Shown one piece after another: positions 22,886-34,243 of a stretch of 64,000 nt of DNA. This DNA is from Ambrosia x helenae (taxonomy: Eukaryota > Streptophyta > Magnoliopsida > Asterales > Asteraceae): NCBI GenBank assembly GCA_030844895.1, contig CM061223.1, forward strand, positions 37,012,204 through 37,076,203, given 5' to 3'. Position numbers and translations under genes: made by a program. The notes under the pieces were generated by a model. It was not told where the DNA came from, searched no databases, and saw only the letters and a program-made list of their open reading frames with translations. The number at the start of each line of letters is the position of its first letter. Position 1 is the stretch's first letter.

Positions 22886-23016
22886 CTCCCTCGTTTATTC
22901 ATCCGATTCATGTTTACAGTATCTTTACCATCCATTTTGTTAATTGTTTTTGTTTAAATAATGACGTATAATCAATATTAAATTGGATGTATTAAAAATT
23001 CTGATTTAAAAACGTT

Positions 23017-23102
23017 AAAAAAAACGTTTGCCTGTGCCAGGATTCGAACCCGAGTCCCTGGCGGGCTAAACCTTAACCACACCACACAAACCACTACACC
23101 AT
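23017..23102 (-). other. tRNA-like module with A and B boxes, antisense in the LTR
   Basis: On the minus strand there is a TGGTGTAGTGG A-box-like motif (23091-23101), about 40 bases of spacer, then GGTTCGAATCC (23040-23050), a perfect Pol III B box, and a run of eight T (23017-23024) that could stop Pol III. The arms do not fold into a full tRNA. Comparable modules lie in the LTRs of the related gag-only element. Transcription is inferred, not shown. Confidence 0.5.
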
Positions 23103-23186
23103 TTGGTGTTTTGTGATGTTAATTAAAACCAATTAAACTTAAACCCTTTCAAGGTCCCTTAGTCAAACCTGAAAAGTCAAACGTAG

Positions 23187-23325
23187 TCTCCTAGTCAAGT
23201 CAAGTCAAAGTGTTAGTAAATATGGTCTCCTAGTCAAGTCAAAGTGTTAGTAAATATGGTCTCCTAGTCAAGTCAAAGTGTTAGTAAATATGGTCTTCTA
23301 GTCAAGTCAAAGTTGTTCCTAAATT
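23187..23325 (+). repeat. 34-bp tandem repeat, about three to four copies
   Basis: Unit ggtctcctagtcaagtcaaa followed by gtgttagtaaatat, period 34 (starts at 23224, 23258, 23292), with a partial longer first copy. It lies about 50 bases upstream of the TATA box region of the LTR, where enhancer repeats often occur. Confidence 0.8.
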
Positions 23326-24205
23326 CTAGCCTAGTCAAAGTAGTCCCTAATTACAACTTCAAATTTTACACTATAAATACATTAGCCTACCATTCAACTC
23401 TTTATACCATTCAAAAAAAAAAAAAAAAAAAACATTATTATCCCATCTCCCATATACTAAAGTTTTCATCCGTCATTATCTCCTCTAGCTAGTTTCGAGT
23501 TTTCCAAGGCATTATTACTAAGTGTTTGCACGCTCAATAAAACGCACGAACTCATTATGCACCTAAGGTGAGTTTACATAGCCCCTTTTTCTGTTTTACA
23601 TTTTGGGGTGAAACATGTTTAAACATTTTATACACTATCATTTACTCATTCTATCATTTGACTGTAACAAAAAGACACAGTACAATCATTAACATTGATC
23701 AAGTCGCCTGTTTAGATTATAGCGCTATAGGTCTGACAAACCCATCCCCCGCATAAATTCAGGGATGATCGATAACAGTTACACTTTTACTAACTTGCGA
23801 GTTAGGTCTCAGTCGACACAAGGTTTGATTGTACAAAAGACGCATTGTTACATGTCGGACTCATATTCTATCATTACTCATTATTATACTTCAACTATGA
23901 TTGCTATACAACATATTGTTTTCAACTATATGCAAAAACCTATGTATTCTCACCAACTATTTATAGTTGACCCCATCTTTCCAACTTAACATGTTTCAGG
24001 TTTATATGCTATTGGAAGTTGTGCAAGTCTTGGAACAAATAGGAGCTTTGGACCTAGTTTAAATTAATCAACTTTTGTAATCCTTACTTGTCAGATGAAT
24101 TGTAAATTGTTTAATATTATTAAACTTTCATTTAGTACCATGAGCTATTGAACAATCATCACTACGTGACATCCCGATGTTTCCGCCATCGGTTGGGGTG
24201 TTACA

Positions 24206-24665
24206 GATTGGTATCAGATCCATGGTTATAGGGAATTAGGTTATTAGAAAAAAAAAATCTAGTCTATAACCATAGGATTTTAACCAGTACTTGCTCCTTT
24301 TACTTGCAACCTTACTTGTTTCTATTCTCTATCCTACTTCTTATCCTTACTTTAGTCCCTACAAGAAGAGTGCTCTCCATCACAAGATCTACTCTTAGAC
24401 TAGTAGGACAAATCCTCAGGTTTAGCCTGAACCACCTTGAAGATCTCGTCGAAGTTCTAGATTTTAATAACGAACACGTGCAATCTGGAAGGGTGAACGC
24501 CTGCATTCTGAGTTTTCTGTCTAGGACTGGCATTGCGCATTAATCCCAATCAGACGAGGGACCCGGATGCCTACCTGGGAATTCTCGGGATGAGTGTTCA
24601 CTTATAGGCTAAAGCATGTCTTCACTATGTTATTAGAATCTAGAAGTTTTGATAAGTCAACGTTT
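24206..24665 (+). mobile_element. Primer site and 5' leader of the same LTR family
   Basis: TGGTATCAGATCC (24209-24221) is a tRNA-Met primer site with one mismatch. The following leader aligns to the reverse complement of about 36960-37440 in the gag-only element, including cacgtgcaatctggaagggt and cacttataggctaaagcatg. The homology fades near 24665 and no gag follows. Confidence 0.75.
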
Positions 24666-25140
24666 TCGTTTATTCATTTTAATTAATGAATAAATGATTA
24701 CACTCACTTTCCTTAAACTACGCTCTAAAATCTCAAAATTTTACAGCTTAAATCAATCTCATTTCATAACCATCTATGGATTTCACAATCACACTTCACC
24801 TTACCATCTTAGCCACTTTTTAAATATTCAACACCCTACCCAAATCATATTATTTCATTTATCCACATGTTACTTATTTTTAAAAACTATAACCTCATAC
24901 CTTTCAAACATCAGTTCTGACATAGGCTTTTTTAGTTCTTATAATTTGTATTTAGTCACGACAGTCGATTCCGACATCAATTACTTTCCGCGTGTCCAAA
25001 ATGCTATGTTTTTTGCTGTTTCTCCGTCGATTTCACATTCGATCATTTCAAAAACAAATACGTGTCGTATTTACATATAATAACTTTTTGTTAGACAGTT
25101 GGATAAATTTTTACTATATGTGTCTATAAACATCTAAATA
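24666..25140. other. AT-rich sequence without a recognised gene
   Basis: A 128-codon open frame (24694-25080) is rich in Leu, Ile, Ser, Phe and Tyr with no recognisable domain, as expected of AT-rich DNA. I do not call it a gene. Confidence 0.4.
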
Positions 25141-26150
25141 ATTGACCATTATTGGGTCTAAGTGACAATTATTGAATCTACCTAACCATTATTGGGCCTA
25201 ACTGACCATCGTTGGATGTAACTAACCATCATTGAGCTTACTGGCGATCATTGGATCCAACTGACCATTATTGGTTTAATTAACCATCATTGGATCTAAT
25301 TGACCATCATTGGATCTAATTGATGATCATTGGTTCTAATTGACCATCGTAGTGCCTATTGACCATCATCATGTCTAATTCACCATCATTGGGTCTAAAT
25401 GACCATCATTTGGTCTAAGTGACAATGATTGGATTTAACTGACCATCATCGGGCCTAACTAACCATCATTGGATCCAACTGGCGATCATTGGTTTAATTA
25501 ACCATCATTAGATCTAATTGATCATCATTGGATCTAATTGACGATCATTGGTTCTAATTGACCATCATTGGGCCTAATTGACCATCATCGGGTGTAATTG
25601 ACCATCATCGAGTATAAATGACCATCATTGGGTCTAAGTGGCAATGATTGGATCTACCTGACCACCATTGGGCCTAACCAACCATCATTGGATCTAATTA
25701 TTCATCATTGGGTATAACTGACCATGATTGGATCTAATTGAACATCATTGGGCCTAACTGACCATCACTGGATCCAACTGACCATCAGTGGTGTAATTAA
25801 CCATCATTGGATCTAAATGACCATCAATGGATCTAAATAACGATCATTGGTTCTAATTGACCATCATTGGATCGAACTGACCATCATTGGGCCTAGCTGA
25901 CCATCATTGGATCCAACTGACCATCATTGGTGTAGTTAACAATCATTGGATCTGATTACCATCATTGGATCTTATTGACGATCATTGGTTCTAATTGACC
26001 ATCAACGGGCCTAATTGACCATCATCGGGTCTAATTGACCATCATTGGGTCTAAATGACCTTCATTGGGTCTAAGTGACAATGATTGAATCTAACTGATC
26101 GTCTTTGGGCCTAACTAACCATCATTGGATCTAATTAACGATAAAATATT
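25141..26150. repeat. Minisatellite, about 50 units of roughly 20 bp, with 219-bp higher-order period
   Basis: Consensus unit ctaattgaccatcattggat with ordered variants (CTAAATGACC, CTAACTGACC, TTTAATTAACC, GACGATCATTGG, AAGTGACAATGATTGG). The rare variant ggtctaagtg(a/g)caatgatt recurs at 25412, 25631 and 26068, spacings of 219 and 437 bp, so the array is built of about 11-unit blocks that were amplified together; a further instance at 25155 is 257 bp away. No open frame runs through it. Confidence 0.9.
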
Positions 26151-26242
26151 TATAGTTACTAGTTTTGTTTCTTTTAATTGAAGTGTGACACAACAATTTT
26201 AGAAAAGTGTGTCTGTAGGCCTATTTTGGCGTAGTATTAAGT

Positions 26243-26936
26243 ATCGTGGCTAATATGGTAGCAATTTAGTCTCAAAATTTACCACTGATTAGCTACCATA
26301 TATATATGTGTGTGTGTGTGTGTGCGCGCGCATTACGCTTTAAAAACAGGCCCATAAATTTGCTACCACTAAGGTGGTCACAATTCAATAGGTTTGTTGT
26401 GTTTTTATAAATTATTACTTTTTAATACTTTCTTATTATTTTTTTTCTCACGAATTTACCACAAAAATAAACGGTGTCAAAATTTGCAACCGATTAGCTA
26501 CCTTGTCTTATAATACATAATTTTGTTTAAAATCGGTTGCTAAATTTGCTACCATTTTTATAGGTAGCAACTTTTGGTGACAATAGCCCAGTTTTATCGT
26601 GGCTAATATGGTAGCAATTTAGTCTAAAAATTTACCACTGATTAGCTACCATATGTATATGCATTATGCTTTAAGAAATAGGTCCCTAAATTTGCTACCG
26701 CTAAAGTGGTCACAATTCAATAGGTTTGTTGTTTTTCTTTATAAATTATATTTTTTAAAGTCTTTCTTATTATTTTTCTCACGAATTTAGCACCAAAAAT
26801 AAACGATGTCAAAATTTGCAACCGATTAGTTACCTTATCTTATAATACATATTTTGGTGTAAAATCGGTTGCTAAATTTGCTACCATTTTACTAGGTAGC
26901 AACTTTTGGTGACAATAGCCCAATTTTCTAGTAGTG
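26243..26936. mobile_element. Duplicated 353-bp repeat with a CACTA-type end
   Basis: ATCGTGGCTAATATGGTAGC starts two units, at 26243 and 26596, that run in parallel to ...GTGACAATAGCCCA. The second ends TTTTCTAGTAGTG (26924-26936), which reversed is CACTACTAGAAAA, the canonical CACTA (En/Spm) terminus. GGTAGC and GCTACC words alternate as subterminal repeats. The matching left terminus was not found and no transposase is present. Confidence 0.5.
26297..26331. repeat. (TA)(TG)(CG) compound microsatellite
   Basis: ATATATATATG passes into GTGTGTGTGTGTG and then CGCGCGC, an alternating purine-pyrimidine run in the first 353-bp unit. The second unit has only ATATGTATATGC. Confidence 0.9.
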
Positions 26937-27104
26937 TACGTTGTCATCTAACATAATAACTACTACTATCGAACAAATAGTTATATTTATGTTATAAAAT
27001 GTCATTAAACGTCATGTTATACAGTTTTTCATTTGACTTGGGGATCTGCCGTGTGTAAACATGGGTCTCTAACCTAGTTATGTATGTAGTATTTATAGAC
27101 AGAG

Positions 27105-27475
27105 TTAGGATCCTGAGAAAACCCTTTTATAATGAAAACTCTAGAAACTCTGACTTTCCGATCTTTTTAGGGCCGAAAATTTTTAGGGCATGTAATATAC
27201 ATGATTTTAAACATTTTGAGCCCAAAAAATAAAAAACGCGCCGAGCACTTTTTTTTTTTAAATATTAAGTTTTTGAGTAACACATGTTAAGCCAAATTAA
27301 CATGTGTTAACAATGTGTTACCCAGAAATTTATTTATTTAAAAAAAAAATGTTCTCGGCGCTTTTTTTTGTTCAAAATACTTAAAATCATGTATATTACA
27401 TACCCTAAAATTTTCATATAAAAAAACGTTTGGGAAGTTAGAGTTTCTAGAATTTTCACTATAACGTAACATAAA
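27105..27475. mobile_element. Foldback MITE with arms of about 180 bp
   Basis: The left arm (taatgaaaactctagaaact ... gagtaacacatgttaa) and the right arm are imperfect inverted copies; both contain the GCATGTAATATACATGAT/ATCATGTATATTACAT block and a CGCCGAG..TTTTTTT block. The arms meet in a near-perfect palindrome around 27282-27312. The whole would fold into one long hairpin. No coding sequence; superfamily not determined. Confidence 0.7.
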
Positions 27476-27546
27476 TTTAAAATCAGAATTTATAATTGAT
27501 ACTTCAAAAGTCTTTACATGACCATGCAATAATGACTACACATCTT

Positions 27547-27825
27547 TTTTTGAACGGCCAACGAAATTCACTAAAAACTCCCTTCAGAGTCTCTGATCAG
27601 TAGAATCAGGACCCCTTCTACTCGGCATAGCCAGACATGTAAGGGGGCTTCTGGTTTCACAAAGTTCACCAGTTCCGGGGAAAACCTGACTATCCACCCG
27701 CCCGTAAGCACGACAATAGAATAATCGGTAAAACCCGACGCTTTTAAGAATCGAACCCATGACCTTTCAGCTATGGGTCTTCATTCATTGAGCCTCCATA
27801 CCACTCCACCGTAAGCTGGTTGGTC
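27547..27825 (-). mobile_element. tRNA-derived SINE
   Basis: On the minus strand the 5' part has CGGTGGAGTGG (A-box-like) and GGGTTCGATTCTTA (B box) about 40 bases later, then a 200-bp body and a 3' end TTGGCCGTTC followed by an A run. Flanking ctacacatc (left) and tcacacatg (right) agree at seven of nine positions and may be a decayed target duplication. Confidence 0.6.
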
Positions 27826-29378
27826 ACACATGTGATAGTGTAAATTGCATGCGAAAGATTTTAAATACAGGGTTAAGTGACCGGGTGAAAAATATATAAC
27901 GTATCATCCAATGGAGATTGAATATCAAATCGTAGTATAATATCAGGATGCCTGAATATCATATAAAGAAATGGATTAGCTACGTACTATATAAATAGGT
28001 GATCTACACTATACAATAAAATATGTAAGCATAATAATCAGATCGATACAAAAATGTGTTTATGTGACACCCTAACCGGCTCTCGACAGGCTGCACCGTA
28101 CCATTGACGAGAGGGGCGAACGCGCAGCGAGCTCTAGGCCCAACTCAGCCAGGCTAACCCAACAACAAGGCTTTTCGGGAATGCATGAATAAGCCATAAT
28201 AATCAGATAACTAACAAATTATAATAGCACAAGAAACATAATATATCATATGAGAATGTTCAAATACGTACGCATGAATACCCGAATGATTGTTTCAAAA
28301 AAGGTAAAATTGTTGTACCTTAAATAATAGTAAATAAAAATCATAGAAATAAATCCTAATTACTTGATCATCACAGAAACCTTCAATGTTATTGTGTCTA
28401 AATCACGTCTGGATCCATTTCTTGATTTGTTTAAGTTTTCAGCCACGTGAAATGTTAGGAATTCTAAATCTTTATTATCATATCATAAGGTTATTTTATT
28501 TTACTTTTATCAAAAGTTTGGATTTCAGATTTTATATTTAGGCATTTGTACTATTATGTCAAATTTAATTTTGATCATATACCAATTAAACACTTAACAA
28601 TTTAGTGCATGCAACTTTCCAATTTCTAAGAATATATTGTCATATTTAATATTCTGTGATTCTATGATTGGCTAAAATATTAATATATTATATATTTAAC
28701 ATATTAGGTTAAACGTTGCTTTCGCCAGGATGCAACTCGCTTTCCCCATATATCAAACCGGGGTCGAAAAGAATACTATTGTAAATTAAACTTGTTTCTC
28801 ACAACCATAATACACTCAATTATTATTCAAACTAGGTGTTTATCTAGCCGCGCGTTACGGCGGCGGCGGCAACTAGATTTACAAAATAAGAAAGTATAAT
28901 GATATTGAAAACAAAAACTAACTATAGATGCAATTGTTGTTTTGTATCGTCATGAACATGGTTAAAAGTCAGCAACATTACATTACAAAATTTACATTAT
29001 AGAATAAACAAACCGTTTTACATTACAAAATTTCCTAAAGTTGTCCGCCGTGCGAGCCTAGTCTACGACACGTGCCTTTGGGGGCTGAGGTTGTCACAAC
29101 CCCTTTTTGTAATCATAACTCTACTTTGCTATTAAGTTACGAAGCTAAACATGTAAGTATGTCATCAGAATACATTGCTCGATATTCTTGTTGTATACAC
29201 GCATGTTGGGGTGCATCGCGATGAGCTAGAACACCAATCACAGCCACATCATGTGACCCAAATCCCGTTTCATTTCCCAAAAGCTGGATTAAGTGAAAAA
29301 GTTCCAATCCAAACAATCAGTTTCTATAAATAGAAATAGGGTAAAACCATATTTTGTTAGTTTTTTGTTCATATTATT
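27826..29378. other. Unassigned AT-rich repeat debris
   Basis: No coding sequence. A GC-richer patch at 28070-28180 starts tgtgacaccctaaccggc and may be an LTR edge. At 28841-28885 the text tagccgcgcgttacggcgg resembles the left end of the repeat starting at 29379, so a second copy of that family may begin there. Confidence 0.35.
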
Positions 29379-31246
29379 CTACTAGAGAGGTGCCCGCGCG
29401 ATGCGGCGGAGACACAACACGATAATGGTTCCATAGAATAGTGACGACGACATTAGTTCCCGATGTAAATAATGGTTCTTGATCAAAATTGTAAAATTTA
29501 AATAAGATTTAAAAATGAAAGAAATGATAAGATAAAACTACATTGTTTTACTTATATTATAATATAATAAGATACGCCAAACAATTTTTATGTCATAGTA
29601 GAGATTGAATGCAGGGGCTTGTCAAAAGACGAAGGAAAACAATGTACTACTGTACACATTACTATGCATAAAATATGTGTACTAATTGCATAAAACCTTT
29701 TGTAGGGCGTCCTAAATTGATTGAAAATTAGTATATTGTCTTTAAAAAATGAATTTTATAGTATTATAGATATAGATTAATTTGGTTCAAACCATCGTAA
29801 TGGAGTTGAAATTATTTAAATCAATTACACTAAAAGGCAAAAGAAATGTAGTATAATCATTAGTTGTACATAATGATTTGAGGCAATTGAATGATCGTAA
29901 ATCATCACCTACAGAACTTTGTAACAATAGTGTAAACCTAGTTGAAACCCAAATCAAATTTTACCTATCAACAATGAATAAACGATTATTTTTATTTTAG
30001 CCATTAAGGTTATAAACGATTATTTTTATTTTAGCCATTAAGGTTATAAACAATTAAATCATGTCACAATAAAAGGAGTAACCAAAACATGAATAAACGA
30101 TTATTTTTATTTTAGCCATTAAGGTTATAAACTGTTAAATCATGTCACAATAAAAGGAGTAACCAAAATTATATATTTTAGACATTAAAGGAAAATTTTT
30201 TATTGTTATAAAATTTTAAATCATGTTATATTAAAAGGACTAACCTAAATTTATTTTCAGTTCACCAAGTGAAAACAAATTCTCTTCAATTTTAAAATCT
30301 TCCAACATTTACATTTGCCAAATACTATTTTTCCCCAATAAAAGTTAAAATTGTATAGCAGTTGTTTCCACATAACTTCCTCTGCAACTATAATTTACAA
30401 AACGTGAAGATGGCTACAATTCATGGTTGAAAGTTGAAAATGTTCTTATGGCATAAAAGAAGTGATAGAAGTTCATTGGTAAAAAAAAGATAACAGTTCA
30501 AAGTAAGAATCTCACATTTAAATCATTGGATTGCATTGGGTGACAAGTTTATAAATCTAATTACAAAAACCTACCACACACATTACTTTAACACTATAGT
30601 GTTTTAGATTCTTTTTAAGCAACTTGGTTTTGATAAAGAGGTTGTCATGAAGCGTCATCATTCCTAAAGCTTCAAGAGCTAGCCATATGTATCTCTAAGT
30701 GATAAACAAAAATGGGAAAGCATAAAAGAAAAGTTAGACTTGACGACAAGATGGATGATAATGCATAGATGTTCACAATGGTAACATAACCTATTGTGGT
30801 GGAGTGGCTTGGATACGGCGGTGCTTTTTGGGATGTTGACAAACTGCGGGGAAGGTGGATCGCGATTTTGTTGACAACAGTGAGTGGTGCTATGTGTAAG
30901 ACTTGTTGATTCCAATTGCTTAATATTAACCTGATTATCAGTTACAACATAAAAGCAAGCATGCAATAATTAATTCATGTGGGTTACAAGAATTCAAATA
31001 GCTGGGAACCTAAAGAGTTCCAATTGCTTTAAGAGTTCTTTATTAATATTTTTTTATTATTTTTTTATATGAGTGTAATAAATATTTAATTAGAAGTTTA
31101 TTAAATAATGTATTAATGTAAGTTTATTAAATAATGTATTAATGTGTCTTGAACTTTGAGGTAAATTACAATAATACCCTCCTTAAATAAAGTCAAATTA
31201 CTATGTTACCCATCTAGAATGCATTATATATGTAGTAGTATAGATA
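29379..31246. mobile_element. Probable non-autonomous DNA transposon with GCGCG-type left end
   Basis: The left end ctactagagaggtgcccgcg continues as a CGATGCGGCGG stretch and the right end ...tatatgtagtagtatagat; this pairing of a CG-rich start and TAGTAGTATAGAT end is a common dispersed plant repeat type. The interior is AT-rich and non-coding. Ends are read by eye and no target duplication is confirmed. Confidence 0.4.
29978..30175. repeat. Tandem repeat of a 34-bp unit and a larger block
   Basis: ATAAACGATTATTTTTATTT plus TAGCCATTAAGGTT occurs three times (near 29978, 30012 and 30092). The last is followed by the same AAATCATGTCACAATAAAAG text as the second, so an 80-bp block was duplicated after the 34-bp unit. 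Confidence 0.8.
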
Positions 31247-31652
31247 AAAGGATCATTTAAATTAAAGGTGAGTTATGCTTAAAACCTTTATATAACTGAA
31301 TCGCGTGGTCTCGGGGTTTTTTTATCCATAACAAAGAATATTGACCAATAGTTGAAGGCAAGGAGACCTCACTCGATTTTGCCTTAATACAAGACTAATT
31401 ATAACTCATTCTTTCATCCTCTCAACAACCCTAACCAACCAAATTTCCAAAACAATTACTTAAAGGAAAAAAGAAGAAAGGTAATAAAACCTGAAGGCAG
31501 TGAAACTGAAACAGGCGCAAAAGCAGACCAATGAATGTTCCACGAGTCCCTACAAAACGGTTAATGTTTTTTTTCAAACCCACAGCCAGAGGAACAAATT
31601 TTATAGAGAGTCAGAAATTTAGTCACGACCGTCACAACACAACGAACGAACC
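31247..31652. other. Left part of a roughly 1.2-kb host repeat, copy 1
   Basis: 31530-31652 aligns with 41101-41136 joined to 48846-48905 (attgttcca.gagtccc, caaaggaacaaat), and continues after the gag-only element at 40016. This shows what the locus looked like before the two LTR elements landed. No gene is visible. Confidence 0.55.
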
Positions 31653-33124
31653 TGTAACACCCCAACCGATGGCGGAATCAGCGAGGTGTCACGTAGTGAC
31701 GATTGTTCAAAAACTCATGGTACTAAAATGTAAATATTTGATTATTGAATATTGTTTTACAACATGTGAAAATAAATACATGACAACAAACATAGAGATA
31801 GTTGATTTATTTAATCTAAGTCCAAAGTCCTATGTGAAGCGTCAAGCAGCTTATCCTGAAACATGCACGAAAATAAATTTTGTCAACATATGATGTTGGT
31901 GAATATTACCTAGCTTTGTACATATAGTATAAGTTGAAAAACGGTACAATTCATGTGTCTAGCATTACCAAGGCATTATGTAAACACATAAGTAACCAAA
32001 CAAGACAAGATCAAATATAAAGTTGGTAAGGTAAAAACTGATAATGAGCACCCTAACACGTGTCAAGTCTAAAAGAGCACCATAACATAAGTTATGTCTA
32101 AATGAGGACCGTAACATAAGTTACGTCTATATGTAAAGAGCACCATAACATAAGTTATGTCTAGATGTATGATTTTGTACGTAAGCTACATTCATGTTCA
32201 AACATAAAGCACAAGAATAATCAAGACACGTATATGAATTGTAATTGAAGAAAAATGTATGTGTAAATGAATGTGTAAGTTTTGTATACTTGTGCATGAA
32301 TCACCCCAAAAGTGTAAAAACGAAAAAGGGGATAAGTAATACTCACTTTAGCAAGGTGTTAAGTCTTGTGAAATTGAATAAGTGCAATCCAACGTTGCCA
32401 AGTATCACCCTATGTTTAAGGTAATAAATGAGTTTAAATCTTTCTAGTCTACAAGTATTTCTAGTATAAAAGAAATTTGAAAAATAATTAAATAAAAAGG
32501 CTTTTTGTAAAACTTTGGTTAAGGATGGTTGTATTATAATATAGTAGATATGAAAATAATTTTTATAAAATTATTTTCTTAATAATTGAATATATAGTAT
32601 ATTTATATTTATTTGTCAATATATAATTTTAATATCTAAAAATATTAAAATAAATGAAATATCAAATTAAAATTTGTATTTCTGTTCTATATGAAAAAAA
32701 AATAATTTATGTAAAATTTTGGTATAAAAATATTGAAAATTGAATTTATTATGATTTATTTATGATTTAAAATAACAAAAATCAATTAAAAATATAAAAT
32801 AAACGGTTTTTTCTGAATTAAAAATCATTTCTGAAATATTTATTGTTTTATAAGTTTAGGATAATTTTTTTGGAATTTTATAACTTCGTTTAGTTATTTT
32901 TGTAAAATTTTAAGATTAAAATTGAATAAACTTGTAATATTCATAATATATATTAAATAAATGATTTTTGTGGAAATAAAAATTGAATAATAAAGTTTGT
33001 CAATTATATAACATAAAAATGAATTTTGTGGGATTTATAAATCAGATTTGATATCTCAAACCTATTTTAAAAGATAATATTGAAAGTATAAGGAAATGTA
33101 TAAAGAATTTGTTTTAAAAAAAAT

Positions 33125-33200
33125 ATTTGTGGTGGAAGGGTATCGAACCTGGGCATTCAGCCGGTTCATGTTTTAAAACACATTCCACTACCATCTGGTC
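33125..33200 (-). other. tRNA-like module, sense to the element, in the 3' LTR
   Basis: On the minus strand there is a GATGGTAGTGG A-box-like motif (33185-33195), about 35 bases of spacer, GGTTCGATACC (33139-33149) matching the B box, then a T run just downstream (33117-33124 region). The second LTR has the same module near 38895-38970. A full tRNA fold is not possible. Confidence 0.4.
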
Positions 33201-33536
33201 TACCTTCTAGATCAGTTTTAGATGTCCCGTAAATATTTAAAACATATAGGCGCGTTTATCCCCAATTTCTTGTAAGAACCCTAGAATCAAAACGCGACCA
33301 ATAACCCAATTAACAATAGGGTTACTGATCTAGATGTGCCGATTAACATATGTATTCAAGGAATTTGATCATACCAACACGCAAAGCTTCCTAATCGTGA
33401 GTCAAACGTAAGGTCAAACGAACCAATAACTCTTCAATTCGTGATATATATCAATTGTGATGTGTTCTTGATGGATGGGTTATGCAAATCGGCCCTCTAG
33501 GAGTCTGTGTGTGAATTTAATCGAGCTAACAATGTG

Positions 33537-33544
33537 TATTTATA
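33537..33544 (-). promoter_or_regulatory. TATA box of the gag-only element LTR
   Basis: TATAAATA on the minus strand, followed by CACATTGTTAGCTCG. The same box is at 39304-39311 in the 5' LTR, which would drive the full transcript. Confidence 0.6.
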
Positions 33545-33821
33545 CGAATTAGATTTAGATTTGGGTTGTTTAGGAATGTTAATAATTGGTTTAAAATCGC
33601 TTAATTGACAGTTAATGACGCGTTAATTTGAGTTGAATTAGGCCGAGATGTTGCATAAATCACGCAACAAATAAATTATGTTTCCAATTTCGTGTCTAAC
33701 CGCGTTAATTAGAAGTCAAGTGAGAAGTCAACTGGGTGTTTGACTTCTGATTGTTGACCAAGGGTAATATTGTTTCAAGTATATATATTAATTGTTCCAA
33801 ATAATAACACCAAATTAAAAG

Positions 33822-33913
33822 TGGCTCAGTGGTTGTGTTGTGTGTGTTGTTATGCTGACCCGGCTCCAGACTCGGGTTCGAGTCTGGTCCCAAACAGTTT
33901 TTTTTTTTTTTTT
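33822..33913 (+). other. tRNA-like module, antisense to the element, in the 3' LTR
   Basis: TGGCTCAGTGG (33822-33832) is a perfect A box by consensus; GGTTCGAGTC(T) (33875-33885) is a B box with one end mismatch; a 16-base T run (33898-33913) follows as a Pol III stop. The B box sits in a perfect 9-bp inverted repeat, CCAGACTCG/CGAGTCTGG. The copy in the 5' LTR (39583-39673) keeps the A box and T run, but the B box has a C in place of the G. Confidence 0.55.
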
Positions 33914-34070
33914 CAGCAGAGAAGGAAGGGGAAGGGAGAAAGGGAAGTGGGCTGGTCTGCTAATGGGCTCAGGGTATTGGGCTTAGTGATTTGGATAGAC
34001 TTTAGTTGGGTTGTGTTAAGTAAATGGATTTAGGATGTATGGTTTATTTAATATAATGTTTAAAACCAAC

Positions 34071-34071
<1 letters not shown>

Positions 34072-34120
<49 letters not shown>
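34072..34120. repeat. (ATT)n microsatellite in the 3' LTR
   Basis: About 49 bases of uninterrupted TTA/ATT. The 5' LTR has a comparable run near 39829-39888 with an ATC interruption. Confidence 0.9.
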
Positions 34121-34243
34121 TTATAAAAGAAAAGAATTATTATTTTTTTTAATTACGACAACGATTCGAGTAGATGTAAATTCATGAAATGAGAGGGACT
34201 AAAATCGGACAAAAGATAAAATGAAAGGTGACGGATGTCACAG

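Larger units (their letters stand above)
22820..24205 (+). repeat. LTR related to that of the gag-only element
   Basis: Starts TGTAACATCAC and ends CGGTTGGGGTGTTACA. The last 80 bases closely match the ends of the 31653 and 37448 LTRs. It has a TATAAATA box at 23372-23379, a (TA)n run at 22843-22882, a 34-bp tandem repeat and a tRNA-like module on the opposite strand. It is about half as long as its relatives. Uniquely here it is bordered by a polypurine tract on the left and a primer site on the right. Confidence 0.8.
31653..34242 (-). repeat. 3' LTR of the gag-only element
   Basis: On the minus strand it begins TGTGACATCC (at 34242) and ends GGGGTGTTACA (at 31653). TATA box TATAAATA at 33544-33537. 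It holds two tRNA-like modules and an (ATT)n run at about 34072-34120. Confidence 0.92.

Noticed and set aside
23017..23102. Functional tRNA gene
   Set aside because: B box is perfect but the acceptor, D and anticodon arms do not pair as a tRNA; kept only as a tRNA-like module. The same applies to the modules near 33125, 33822 and 39583.
24694..25080. 128-codon frame after the LTR leader
   Set aside because: AT-rich with low-complexity composition, no domain, no start context; probably chance.
25141..26150. CRISPR-like array
   Set aside because: The units are contiguous variants without unique spacers, and the setting is a plant genome; it is a minisatellite.
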